Positions 17,401 through 28,019 of a DNA stretch of 64,000 nucleotides are shown in pieces (the stretch's first letter is position 1; every line of letters begins with the position of its first letter). A program made the translations under genes and the position numbers. The notes under the pieces were generated by a model. That model had not been told where the DNA came from and did not search any database. It saw only the letters and a program-made list of their open reading frames with translations. This DNA is from Larix kaempferi (taxonomy: Eukaryota; Streptophyta; Pinopsida; Pinales; Pinaceae): the NCBI GenBank assembly GCA_027924585.1, contig BSBM01000106.1, positions 39,819,501 through 39,883,500 on the forward strand, in the 5' to 3' direction.

Positions 17401-18366
17401 ATCGTCCCTGATTCCTCGAAGCAAGATTATCTTCAGCACATCTAGTCCCATGTTCGTCTGGCCAGCTCTCTGCACATTGTACAGCAACCTCTCCACAAAA
17501 TCCTCCAAACTTTCATCCTCCTTCTGTACCATCTTGAATAACTCCTCCCTTTTGTCCCTGGTGTTACAATATTCTTGATATTTTTCCAGGAATACTTGCT
17601 TCATCTTATTCCAATTAGCAACAGTCCCTCCCCCAAGGCTCATGAACCATCGTAATGCATTGTCCTTCAGGGTGGCAGGAAAAAGCTTTAACTTTTGAGC
17701 ATCTGTGATATAATCATAGCTGCGACAGAGGATATCGAATTCAAACAAGAATTCGTCTGGATCCTCTGCCGCCCTGCCATGGAAGCGGGGTAACACCGAC
17801 GGTGAAATGTTTTTCATAGGAGCTGTCCCCTCTAGCTGCTGTATTGGGAATTGCAATGTAGCCATAGTTTCTGGCGGGGAATTATCTTCATGATGGTATT
17901 GTACCACTGCTTCTTCCTCTTCGTTCTCATGTCTATTACTCATCTTTTCTTCTGTATCTTCTCCTTCGTTTGTTCCTTTGTTCTTTACCTCAGTTGTAAC
18001 AGCTGCGTATTCTTCGGTTGTAACAGCTGCGTATTCTTCGGTTGCAACAGCTGTGTATTCTTCGGTTGCAACAGCTGAATCAGCTGTTACTTCTTTAGCA
18101 GGAGTATATGCAGGAATCACAGCTGCTCCTATATCTTCCACTGTAGATCCTGATGCTAACGCTCCAGGATCAGCAGGGCCTCTTTTGATAGGAGTCCCCT
18201 GTTGACGAGATCTGACAGCTGAATCAGTTTTGTCAACAAGGTCGTCAATGAATGTTCTTCTGCCCAGCGGTGGACCTCGACCACGACCCGAACCACCTGT
18301 ACTGTTAGTAATTTGTGGGGTTTTGGGGGTCGGGAGGTGATCGCGTTTTACCCCCCTCGTATTCAT
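14479..18366 (-). CDS. gag-protease-reverse transcriptase polyprotein, Athila-type
   Basis: A single 1295-codon frame. Residues 98-127 are an octapeptide repeat of ATEEYTAV type. The gag core is at about 195-310 (VLPRFHGRAAEDPDEF, LRWFMSLGGG). Two CCHC-like knuckles with three-residue spacing before His lie at about 426-438 (CPRCRKTHPLKEC) and 446-458 (CQLCELNHDMKDC). A Pro/Gln-rich linker precedes the protease near 813-825 (VLVDLGAAINVI; Leu replaces the usual Thr/Ser after the catalytic Asp, as in Athila). RT runs from about 1080 with KWRVCVDYRELNK, FSFLDGFSGYNQI and the active site VFMDDFTPYG. It ends at TAA (14479-14481) after STDGIQVDP; the pol frame continues beyond it, so this is a premature stop or a suppressible one. 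The start Met is the first in frame and lies about 85 bp after the primer site. Confidence 0.93.
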   Translation of the reverse strand: MNTRGVKRDHLPTPKTPQITNSTGGSGRGRGPPLGRRTFIDDLVDKTDSAVRSRQQGTPIKRGPADPGALASGSTVEDIGAAVIPAYTPAKEVTADSAVATEEYTAVATEEYAAVTTEEYAAVTTEVKNKGTNEGEDTEEKMSNRHENEEEEAVVQYHHEDNSPPETMATLQFPIQQLEGTAPMKNISPSVLPRFHGRAAEDPDEFLFEFDILCRSYDYITDAQKLKLFPATLKDNALRWFMSLGGGTVANWNKMKQVFLEKYQEYCNTRDKREELFKMVQKEDESLEDFVERLLYNVQRAGQTNMGLDVLKIILLRGIRDDCLDMLNLLGKGDISKESFETIVELCKRYSRGSSRHNKQHKRNNLERDVFDRTQKSSNGGATRAEIGNLLENFKTEMMSSISSEIDVLKAKQRQAVEDLTLGVFCPRCRKTHPLKECPLDKVQVCQLCELNHDMKDCPTLPQVKAVLQASTPEADSAYFIAQKKPWQPRNQGMSPDSFPFLNNLNNWNTNMQNVNTQFPSNYAQWNSPQPAMQGYNSWSPWTQPPHQPTSWSPGWRNFHPGNQFPQPPPPQQLPYPPYPQFQQYPQYLPQQSQLQLQNNPVPNIPIRPQLPAQPNPNPNNKTVQQLEALNMPAYSLSPVPCNDIHLRSGKIVECGTAENIPPTVYDKGESSQHPFDPVPIIEDAEHPTDGRAETLNDEVDNTQPTQLVRQPPYPERLMLPQRGGQPQFNLLGELKNLYVKIPLLQALQDVPIYARTVRDLCTKRPGRKPRDPPTVHVIGNLSALMTGKTPITKYEDPGNPTVTVHIGQTQIPNVLVDLGAAINVITMETVKKLGFTNIRPTPTILELADRSTIRPEGILDDLVISVDSWEYPADFLVLQPKSQLGGHPLILGRPWLATADACISCRSGSMTISDVMETKNLTLYPPARPSLETETSLWIEQEEEEDVQPLLTIGKALTFKNETEDDAINNFISEPASVDKEVYQLLNSTLGKEEQEQLTEEALANDTNIIPVLKNSKSIPIEVEPGRTLNINPGLSSEEQKRLTNLLKERKGAFAWEYTDMKGIPSSLCTHHIYIKNDSRPVCQPQRRMNPNLRDIVKEEIQKLLEAGFIYPISDSEWVSPLVIVPKKNGKWRVCVDYRELNKATQKDHFPLPFIDQVLDNLSGKKFFSFLDGFSGYNQIQIAPEDQDKTTFTCPWGTFAYRVLPFGLCNAPATFQRAVIGIFSELVNDSMEVFMDDFTPYGRDFEEALENLKKVLIRCEQARLSLSTEKCHMMMSEGVVLGHFISTDGIQVDP

Positions 18367-18451
18367 GCGAAGCAGATCATTTCAAAATCAACCAAAAGAC
18401 TGACTAAACAATTATCAGATCAACTAATGACTAGTGTTTAGTTTTCATCCT

Positions 18452-18469
18452 TCCCCGGCAACGGCGCCA
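18452..18469 (-). promoter_or_regulatory. Primer binding site, tRNA-Asp type (complete copy)
   Basis: Minus-strand TGGCGCCGTTGCCGGGGA three bases after the 5' LTR end; complementary to the tRNA-Asp 3' end, the usual Athila primer. Confidence 0.88.
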
Positions 18470-18472
18470 AAA

Positions 18473-19883
18473 TGTCAGGCACTCTAATTGCAGATAATTA
18501 AATATCAACACACAGAGCGTATGAAATTTATTGTCAACCCGAGAAAGTCTTTTTATTTCAAAGGACAAGTGCACAATATATGCTTAAACACTAAACCATT
18601 AGCAATAAATACTTCTATATTCTATCATTCATGTTCATCCCCAGAATCTTATGCAATCCAAAGCCTTCTCACTGCTATAATTCAAATCCTCTCTATCATG
18701 CATCAACTAAAAATTAACATCAGATCTAATGAACAATAGGAAGGAATCTCCTTTATATCCTAGAACGATCACTTGCCTGATCTAATCAACCTGGAAATCG
18801 TAAAGCAAAAACTGAGCAGTAATCTAGAAATCCAATTGCGAAATAATTGAGTTAACTGTTCTAAGAATATTAAATTGCAGAATGGAAATCAAGCAACACA
18901 CAATCAGAACGATAAATTGTAAGAACTCAGGGGATCGCAACTCAGCTGTAAGATGAACACAAGTGTGTATGATCTGTAATTGAAATGTATATAAAGCAAA
19001 CCTTACTCAGTCGACTGTTATTCTACACCATCTACCAAACTCACAGAAATATGATCCTTAACTATACTGAAAATTCACACGATAAATATTGCTGCTGCGT
19101 ACAAAAGGAAGAACAAAGCATCACACAACAAGAAAGATGAAATCCTAAATTAACACAGCAATCTCTGTGGAAGACGGGCCCAGTCTTCACACAGAGACGC
19201 TGGTTGAACAACACTCTCTTTAACTCAGAAGCAACTCAGTATATTAACAGAAGGATGAGTACACAGTTTTGGCTCGACTGCTAATACAAGATAAATTACT
19301 TAATTGTTGTCCAACCCCTCAGTCGAGGCAATTCCACATACTTATACATACAATTGCAACATCTAAACCTATAATTGGGCAGCCATGAAGATCTCTGATC
19401 TTCAGGCGCCCTAAATAATCTAGCTGTTACAATGCGTGGCAGAACTGAAATATGAGAGAAGTATAAATTGTCCCAAGAGTGACGGTCCTTCCAGCTCACA
19501 GCTGGATTTGAGCAGCGACATACTTAATATAGTTCTTCTGTTACAGCTGCCCGGCCAAGACTGTGCCTTGATTGACGATTTGAGCCTCAAGGAACCTTCC
19601 ACAAGCGATGAACGTTCCTTCATGACTTGTTCAGCTCCGATCTTCCTGCAGTCTATTGTCTTACTACCTTCATAAATCGCATCATGTTAGCACAGATTAA
19701 GAGATGCACAGCTTTAATCATCACAATCATAAGTATTAACACAATAAAACAATAATCGGCCATACCTTGGTAATTTGGGGAATAGATAAGGACAATAAGT
19801 TGAATTGCCAAGGTAATTGGTGTAAGACAAAGGAAGGGACAATGATAAATGATGGTCAAAAAGGGCCAATTCTGGGCTCAACA
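18473..19883 (-). repeat. 5' LTR of the Athila-type element
   Basis: 1411 bp, TGTTGAGCCC at 19883 to CTGACA at 18473 on the minus strand, matching 6425-7835 with three spotted differences. TATA-like ATATAAA on the minus strand at 18752-18758. It abuts LINE endonuclease sequence at 19884. Confidence 0.95.
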
Positions 19884-20636
19884 CATTGCAAATGATAAGA
19901 TCTTGGTTACTACAAAAATTGACTAGCTCAGAACCAAATAAATTTGCACCTATATCTTCATAAATTATTTTGTACCAATTAGTTAGCTCAGGGTCTTCAT
20001 CTAACCAAAGAGGATTAGGGTTGGAATAATTGCTTAAAAGAATAGATTGGTTACTCAAAGTTCGAGCATTGAAGTCACCCATCAAAATGGTATTTCCTTC
20101 CTTCCTTAGACTAGAAATATCATGTTCTAAACCATTATAAGGACAATTTTTATCTAAATTCTTTTTTTATAGAAGTTGGAATTAATAGGGGCAAAATAAC
20201 AAATGGCTATGTAAGTTTTTTCATTATTAATGTATGTGATATCTATCCAAATAAATTGGTTGTAAGGGTCTTTCTTATAAATCCTAACATGAGGGGATAT
20301 GTTATTCCTAATGTAGCAGGATATACCCCCAATGCCTCTACGACATGAACGTTTATTCCATATCGACCAAAGGACATATCCATCTATATTAAGGACCTTG
20401 GATTCCTCGTGCTCCCAAGTTTCAACCGGTAATATAATATCAATTTCACTCGGGATCCAACTTAACTTGGGGCCTTTGCTCCATGTAAATCCTCGGCAGT
20501 TCCAAGAGAGGATCTGGAGTGTGTCAAATTGCTCTTTATTACTATTTTGGTTTTTATCTCGAATAGCAAATTTCATGTTTCTAATTAATGCCCATTTCCC
20601 CTCCTTCCTAACTTCTTTTACCTTTTGGACCTCCAT
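19884..20636 (-). pseudogene. LINE ORF2, endonuclease half (LINE-A, upstream part)
   Basis: Apurinic-type endonuclease of the LINE interrupted by the Athila element. The frame 20154-20636 gives LQILSWNCRGF (metal/substrate Asn), then ILPVETWEHEES (the catalytic-type Glu region) and GGISCYIRN. A one-base shift in an A7 tract near 20160 moves the frame, which resumes as NLDKNCPYN ... MGDFNART (the GDFN motif) and runs to GSELVNFCSNQDLIICN at 19884, where LTR sequence starts. The next LINE residues found, at 4990 on the far side, belong to the linker well past the endonuclease end. So the SDH-containing end of the endonuclease (some tens of codons) is missing. Confidence 0.87.
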
Positions 20637-21375
20637 TCTTAGTTCGGCTTGATCCTCTGGAATGAGGTCTTCATTTATAAATATCCCCGAGCCTATTAAA
20701 TTTGAGGTCTTACTAAGTATATCATACTTTTATTTGGTAGAGCTAACCTTAACCCATATTAGCCTTTTTTTATTCTCAATTAATTTTCCAAGCCTTGTTG
20801 CTTGGTGATACCAATAGTTTCAATTTGTAATCTATTGTGAAGTTATGTCTTGACAATGGCTAATGTATCCACTTCTACCTCCTCTTTGATACCAAAAATT
20901 ATGAGGTTCAAAGATATTTTGTTACGCATGAGTTTGATATCTAATTTACCTTCTATATTATTTAGGGTTAGGTTGTAATTTATTTTTTCATCTAACTCTT
21001 TAATCCTATCTTTTAACTTAAGATTTTCTACCGTAGGTGCATCTTTTTGTTAGGGGGTGTTTTTTGTGTTTCCATTGCATGTAGTCTAATCTCCATTATC
21101 TCTACCTTGTTCTCTAATTTGTTTATCTTATCATCTTTGTTTTTGGATCTCTTCTTAAAAGGATGTAAATTTATTATCGAGCATTGCTTTTAACTCTATC
21201 TGGATTTTAGATTCTCTTTCTTCCGTATGTGTGAGGATTCTATCTATTCATAAATTTTAGCCTCTCCTTCTTCCCTAGGTTTCTCTAGGGACTCCAAATA
21301 TTCATATAGACTATGTAGGGTAACTGTGTTAGGCCTTCCTTTAACGTTTTTTGGTAAATGTGGTGAATTATTCAT
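20637..21375 (-). pseudogene. LINE ORF1-like region (LINE-A), coiled-coil/RNA-binding type
   Basis: Decayed ORF1 of the same LINE. It starts at MNNSPHLPKNVKGRPN (Met at 21375), followed by a charged segment (LYEYLESLEKPREEGEAKIYE), stops, a coiled-coil-like lysine/glutamate stretch, then KLDIKLMRNKISLNLIIFGI (an RRM-like core of LINE ORF1 proteins), and merges into MEVQKVKEVRKEGKWALIRN, directly before the endonuclease. Several stops and frameshifts interrupt it. ORF1 proteins bind LINE RNA; this copy cannot. Confidence 0.65.
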
Positions 21376-21479
21376 ATTTATGTGAAAATATAAATATGTA
21401 TACCAAAAAACAAAACAAAATGAAAGTGGAGAGGGAAGGAACATACATGCACCTGAATTAAAGATCACCTAATGTTTCA

Positions 21480-21740
21480 TCGCAAGTTTCCACAATTTCA
21501 CCGAAGGTTTAACCCAAATATTAATTTTCACTGAAAAACTTCATCGAGGATTTCCACTGAAAGAGCTTCACCGAGGGTTTTTCACCACATAGATTCACCG
21601 AGGTGTTTTCATTGTAGAGCTTCACTGAGTGTTTTCACTTTAGAGATTCACTAACGGTTTTCACTTTAGAGCTTCACCAAATGTTTTCATTGAGGGTTTT
21701 TACCAAGGATTTTCATTGAAAGAGCTTCTCACCAAGGGTT
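21480..21740 (-). repeat. Tandem TTCACCGAGGGTTTT-type repeats in the LINE-A 5' region
   Basis: About eight imperfect units built on TTCACCGAGGGTTTTCACT (about 20-35 bp apart) lie just upstream of ORF1 on the LINE sense strand. In sense the unit reads GTGAAAACCCTCGGTGAAG. Their position, ending about 100 bp before the ORF1 start, is that of 5' UTR monomers. Confidence 0.75.
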
Positions 21741-22772
21741 TGTCATGGGGCTTTTTTTTATGTGGTTCTTTAAAAACAAGATTGATAAATGAGGGTTATT
21801 GAAAAATATTGGATTCATTATGAAGTAGTATAACATTGAGTGAATTGATAGTTCCAATTCATATTATTGGGTAAACAATAAAAACGTAATTCTTAGTGAT
21901 AATTAATGAATTCAAATTAAGTAATAGTATATTTAGTGAATATAATCTTTTGGATAAAAATGACTTTATAAATTAATTTTCTTGAAAGTAGCACTTATTT
22001 GAGGTTTTATGTTTAGTCTTTCATTTGTAGGACATGGTTATAAGATCTAAATTTTAATTACCAAAATAAATATTATTAAGAAAGTAATAAGATCATTATT
22101 ATTAAAGTCAATTATATATGTTATTTATATATTTTAGAGTGGAAAATTTATCTATGACTTCAAGATAATCTAATTTGGGATTTTATTTTCTATAAATATA
22201 ACATAATATTATTTTAAGTATAAGGTTGGTGATCTCATGTTTACTTTCATTTTCATTTTGGGTTTGATTATGCAAAAAGAGTTATATTTAAAAGTATAAG
22301 TGTAAATATCATAATTAATTACATTTGTGCTTTTATACTATAAGGTGGAAGAAGTATCTCATAATTGAGTATATAATATAGATAAGATTAGTAAATAATG
22401 GAAAACAAATTATATATATATATAATATTTACCTTATAAAATTGAGAAGCTAAGTAAAATAGTCCAACTAAACTTTCTTAATAAATATCATTTTTATATT
22501 TATATATATATAATAAAAATGATTTACTAAATTTATTATGGTTTTGCTATGTTAGGAGGTCTTAAAAGTAGGGTATGTTTAAAGGAAATGGTATTTATCA
22601 CAACCTTTTTTAATCATAAATTAAAAGAAAAAATATTCCAAGAGGTTTTCGTGGTCTTTGTCTTCAAAATTTATATTAAAAAAATTCATAAAAGTAGTTT
22701 TCACTCAATTAGGTTAGGATTGATAGGATTGATAAGTACTTGTATTTGAATTTGTATTACATTTTTATTAAG
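21741..22772. other. AT-rich sequence, no feature seen
   Basis: Very AT-rich with short TA runs (22410-22430, 22497-22512). The only frame of note (22549-22749, plus, 66 codons) is lysine/phenylalanine-rich and looks like chance. No repeat partner within the window. Confidence 0.6.
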
Positions 22773-23845
22773 TTTTTTTTTCCAACGAAAAAAAGTTTCT
22801 TGATATTCATAAGGGTGAATTAAAGGAATTTACAAAGGACGCCTATCTTAAAGATAGAGAGTACAATCATTGGATACTATCAATCCATAATCCAATTGGA
22901 CTTACCAAAATAACAGCTATTACAAAGGTGGTTACACCATAAACTGGAAACTGAAATTCGCAAGAAACCATACGGTGACATTTAGCACACTATATGCATC
23001 GATCGCCACCATACAATCAAAGAGCAGCAAAAAAAACTAATAACATTAATAAAAGCAAATAGATCCTTCCTCGCTTTCCAGTGGCCCCCCATAAAGAATA
23101 TAGTTCAAGTATCCCTCCCGCTGCCTCAATCCCTTCTTTGAAAGTAAATCAGCCCTTTGATTATAATGTCGGGAGATGTGATGTAAATCTAGCATTATGA
23201 AATTTCCAATCAGAAACCTAATCCTCTGCATCCAGTGACCCAACGATGCAACCTTTAAAGAGCTAGTACCTATATCCCAATCTATGATTGCACGTGAATC
23301 TCCATAAACCTGTAGATCATCAAGATTAATATGCCGAGCAAAAATTAGTAACCCATTGAGAGCAAGCAACTCCGCCCGGGTGTTACTTCCCTTGCCAACA
23401 CTAAAACTGATCTCATAATACTCTGTATTAGAAATGATCACGAGACCCCCCGCACCTCCATCACCACCTTGCGCGGCCCCATCAAAATAATCGTTGGGCA
23501 GGCCAAAATCAATCTGAGGAGAAAATTGGAGACGTAAGCGAGGGAGACTCTGCAGTGATGGAACATCAGCCAGAAATGGGAGGATAAATGTCCGAGCACG
23601 CTCAAAAGATAGAGTCTAACCCTCAAATAAAACCTAGTTACTATAACACCAAAGCCCCCAAAAGAAATAAAGGGGAAATGAAGGATTTGGACGCTGACTA
23701 CTATACCAAGCAGCAAAGGCCGACTCCAGTGAATCGAAATTCCACAGAAATTCAATTTGCCAGATATCAGAGAAAAAATGCCACAGCTGCATAGATAATG
23801 AACATTTCATGAATAAGTGCTCCACTGTCTCCGCAGCCTGCTAAG
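22773..23845 (-). pseudogene. 5'-truncated L1-type LINE tail: zinc-finger RT tail and RNase H (LINE-B)
   Basis: Minus-strand 3' end of a plant L1-type LINE. Reading down from 23825: the zf-RVT tail (EHLFMKCSLSMQLWHFF, a stop, then FERARTFILPFLADV), then an RNase H domain with all four acidic positions present: YFDGAAQGG, TRAELLALNG, YGDSRAIIDW, YNQRADLLSKKG. The last 131 codons (23046-23441) are open. A 270-bp 3' UTR follows and ends in A9 on the sense strand (22773-22781). It is truncated at its 5' end near 23845. A weak match TTATTAA flanks both sides as a possible target duplication. Confidence 0.85.
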
Positions 23846-25089
23846 TTATTAAACTTTAAGGATGCTAAATTTGATTTTCTCAATATTATTAAAGTGTTTG
23901 TATTCTTTTATTTTCCAATAGTTAATCATGTCCTTAGAATATCTACCCAACTTTTTTTTAGAATATGATGGTTATTACTCATACTAAAAGCAATAACTAT
24001 AATTTACAACTTATTTTCGAAATATAATTATGGGTTTATAATTTCATGGAGTTTCATGATGATGATGATGTCACCTAGCCTTTCATGAAGTTACATGTTA
24101 TTTGATGGAGAGCGAAATTTACAAGTTTATTATTAAAGTTAAGAACATTATTATTAAAGTTAATTATATTTATTAATAAGTGTTGTTAGTTGAAAAACAA
24201 TCAGTCAATTCAAGACTTAGTCATATAATTAGGGTGACTGCAAGCTAATCAGATGCAATAGATATAGAAAAAGAAGCACATAACAATATGTTTTTTTGCA
24301 TTTTTTTTAAAAGCTATATAGTTGCACCTAGAGTAGCGAGGTGCTTACAATCTTGTATGGGGGGATGTTGTGAAGTGATGTGATCTAACGTGACATATTT
24401 TAATAATAATAAAATAAAAAACATGTCAACTAGAAAAAATTTACAAATGTTTTAATGAAATTAAATATATATTATGCTAATCAAATCATAATGACTATTC
24501 TTTGAATTTTTTTATCTCAAATTTTGTACACATTAAGAAAAAAATTATACCTCAAAAAATTGGATCCCTCTCGGTGCTTAATAGATCCAGGTTTAAGATG
24601 GATCTATGCTAGTTGTAATGTTTGTAATTTCATAAATATGTGTAACATATTGTAGCACTTAGTCAAAACAATATATATCAAGAAAAAGGGACAAATAAAT
24701 AAATTTGTTAATTCCTTGTACCACATATTTGGTTACCAAACTCTAAATTTATACATACGATGAGAGATGACACGTGGTACATGAAATATAGTTTGAATAA
24801 GTTTTATTAAACACTAGTACATTCTTATGAAATTCAAATCATATCACCAAAATGTGTATTGTTTTAGTCACACTTATTATTTACATTAAAATTTATAATA
24901 AAGATAAATTTTGCATCCTAACATGTCTAAGGAGGCTATGTAACCATAATTCTTCTTTTGAAAGAATTTAAATGATATTGGTTGAATTAAATTTTTCATA
25001 TATATATATATATAACTTTTTTATTTTTTATATCATTAATTTAGTTAACACATCTTGGTTATAATGGAGCTCAATCCTCAAACTTTGTG
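23846..25089. other. AT-rich sequence with one dispersed repeat copy
   Basis: No gene. A short repeat copy sits at 24546-24620 (listed separately). (TA)7-like run near 25000-25014. Confidence 0.55.
24546..24620 (+). repeat. Dispersed repeat, copy A
   Basis: Contains TTGGATCCCTCTCGGTGCTT and TTAAGATGGATCTATG in the order and spacing found at 30281-30340, 31156-31245, 49802-49866 and, inverted, 49707-49771. No coding capacity. Confidence 0.7.
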
Positions 25090-27900
25090 GAGATTTACAT
25101 AAATGTTGCGTTGAAAACACCTAATGACCAAAAAGGATCTTCCAAGTTCAACTAAACCCTTAGGTCACAACACCATCCCCTGAGCTGCTAGAATACTCCC
25201 TTGAGTGGAAACATTAATAAAACCTAGCCACCCCATATCCTTGGGATGGTGCAAACATCCCATGGCACCTAAGGAAACCCTCACTCTCTACCATACTTGG
25301 ACCATAGATAAGATCTCTAAATCTACTCAAGTTGTTGAAATATATCCCTGCTAGGAAACCAATAGGACACATAATAAACATGAGACATCTAAAGAATATG
25401 GACAATAATAGTCAAATTCCATATGAATGGAAGGTCCTTATAATTCTAGAATCTATGTAGCTTACTCTACAACCTTTGCAAACACCAATCCCACATGGCA
25501 ATTGGAGACACCCCAAATCCAAAGGATATGTTAAAATATCATGCAATAACCCTAAGTCAAATGTAAGGGCCAAGTTGTAGGGATCAAATTTGGGGGGTAT
25601 CCAAACCTACTAACCAAAATTTAGTTTTATGAGCACTGACTATGGCACACGAGGTAGAGAAAAATGTGTCTAAACAAGTAATGACCCCATCAACAAATGT
25701 CTTTTCCACTCTAACAGAGATAAGAGAGCCATAACCAAAGTGGTTTTTAACCATCTAAAAAGTATTTGGGAGAAGAATATTGTGAGTCTAACCACAAATA
25801 TGGGTGGCCTCCAATAAATAAACCATGGCATCTGTAGTCAATACATATAAATAAGGGGCTAAAGGACACCTCTAGTGAATAGAGAGATACAAATAAATAC
25901 AAGGAGACAAGGGCCTATTAATAGAAACAAAATATAAATCATTGGTGAACCTAGAGTCATGGAAACAGACTAAGGGACAAACCCCAAACAAGTCAACATC
26001 TAATAAACAAAAGACTAATAAAATTGATCATGTGCTTTATCAAAGTCAATTTTCAAGACCAGGATTTGTTTCCCAAACTCCCTTTCCCACTTCATAGCCT
26101 CCCATGCAAAAATGGCAGTGTCAAGAATGAATCTCCCCTTAACAAATCATGTATGATCCTAGCAAACCACATACTTTTCCACTCAATGGATTTGCAATGA
26201 TGAAGCCTTGGGTGTAATTTTATATGAAACCGTGAGGAAAGTGATATGTTGTCACCCACCAATGGAATCCCTAGCCGCATTCATTGGAATAAACTTGATC
26301 CTCCCCTAGTTGAGAAACTCATACAACTAATTGGGAAAAAAAACTTTAGAGGGAAGATAGCTAAATTCATCACCAATAGTATCCCATATGGCCTTGTAAA
26401 ATTCCCAAGGTAGTCCATCTATATCTAGAGATTTACCATTTTTCATAGAATACACTGCAATAAAAAACTCTTCCTTGGAAAATTATTTGTCTAACATATC
26501 CCTATCACCACAAGAAACCTTATGGGGAACCACATGAAAACAAGCATCTCTAGCAACCATCACACCATTTGTCAAAGGATAATGGGAAACAATGTTCTAA
26601 AAATGGGATCCAAACATACCTCTAGCCTCAATACGATCCCTAGAAAGATATCCATCTACATGACATAACCCAAGCACCCTCTCCATTGTAACATTATGCT
26701 TGACAAAATCAAAATAAAACTTGGAACCCTCATGCCCTTCTAAATCCACGAAAGATAGGAGTATAGTTTGGAACCCTCAACGAAGTAATCCTCAACACAT
26801 TAAACCACCATCTCCAATCTCATATCCTCCTCCTGAAGGATTACATTATCGACACCCTCTTCAAGAAAGGTGTGAACCTCCTCAAGATGATGTTGAGCCA
26901 TTTGTAAATCCTTGTTCCACTTCCTAGCTAGCATCCTACCCCAACCTCTGATGAACTTAACAATATGACAAGTTGCATTCTTCCACCAAATAATCCAACC
27001 CCAGTCCCCAATTAACCAAGGGTAAATTTTACCTACTCTCTAAACAAGGGCTCGAAATTCCTTCGATTCTAAATAAGATACATTCAATTTGAAAAATGAA
27101 GAAGGGGTTGAATTACCATATTGCCCCAAGGAAATTATGTTATGAATTAGAAAATGATTAAAACCAATCACATATAAAGTCACATCAACAATATGAAGCC
27201 AACAAGAGAAATTCAAATCCTCATATGGACCATAGAATCAATCCAATATATCCTTCACCTTGTCCTATCCCCACCAATAGTTAAACCAAGTATACCAACC
27301 ACCATAATCCAACCCCAAGTATACCAACTGCCACAATCCAACCATTTTTGCTTCCAATTAGGGTCAATAACCTAAAGAGTATCTCTACAACGACATCAAG
27401 CATGCTTCTTTGAACCACTAACTATCGACCCCTGCACCCCCACTTCTACCCCCTCCCACTCCATATTTAAATATTATCTAGCAATCCACTATGTAGCAAT
27501 AAGAGATGACCCATCACTCTAAGCTAATATTAGGAGCATAATCTACACAGAAACCAAGCACCTGATCTTGAATCAAAAGGGTGACCCACGCACACCAATC
27601 ATAAGGGTATGAACCAAATGTAACTACAAAACTCTACAAATATGAAGAGAGAGAAATCACCACACCTCTACTCTCTTGACAATGCTTTGAAGTCCAAAAA
27701 TGGCCATTCCAACTATACTTCATTATTTCAAGAAGCTCAAAATTGGTGGGCTTAACTTCCTAAAGGAGGACCACATCAGATAAACACACCACAACACACT
27801 AAGCACAAAAATGTTATGACTAGGAAGGATCATCCGAGGACAATAAGAAGAAATTCATTTTCGGTGGAGATGAAAACCTAAGCTACTAAATCGCTTTTCT
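25090..27900 (-). pseudogene. Old L1-type LINE, endonuclease to RT tail (LINE-C)
   Basis: Heavily decayed LINE ORF2 on the minus strand. From the upstream end: endonuclease (LL*EVKPTNFELLEIMKYSWN near 27700-27790), RT N-terminal part (SMKNGKSLDIDGLPWEFYK near 26390-26460), ILVLKIDFDKAHDQFY near 26030-26070 (catalytic Asp block), AHKTKFW near 25610, and the RT tail (SEGFLRCHGMFAPSQGYGVARF at 25214-25290). Frames change every 50-150 bp and stops are frequent. The Asp-Asp active-site block is not recognisable. Clearly older than LINE-A or the Athila element. Confidence 0.75.
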
Positions 27901-28019
27901 CTCTCAAAATCCACACAAACCAAATGAATGAACCATCACATCTCTATTAAACTTTGCCCTTGGTTGAGAGCTAAAATCCCCACTAGGCCTATCCACACAA
28001 ATATCAGAGGAGACTAATT

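Larger units (their letters stand above)
6425..19883 (-). mobile_element. Athila-type Ty3/gypsy LTR retrotransposon with extra ORF
   Basis: A 13,459-bp element on the minus strand, in order: 5' LTR (19883-18473), tRNA-Asp primer site, gag-protease-RT, RNase H, integrase, poly(A)/minisatellite segment, extra ORF (11073-8104), polypurine tract, 3' LTR (7835-6425). The Athila/Tat assignment rests on the tRNA-Asp primer site, gag-pol as one frame, integrase after RNase H with no chromodomain, and RT signatures SFLDGFSGYNQI and VFMDDFTPYG. It is inserted inside LINE-A. The 5-bp flank at the 5' side is cattg (19884-19888); the matching copy at the other end was lost with the truncation. Three differences in 1411 bp of LTR mean a young insertion. 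Confidence 0.93.
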
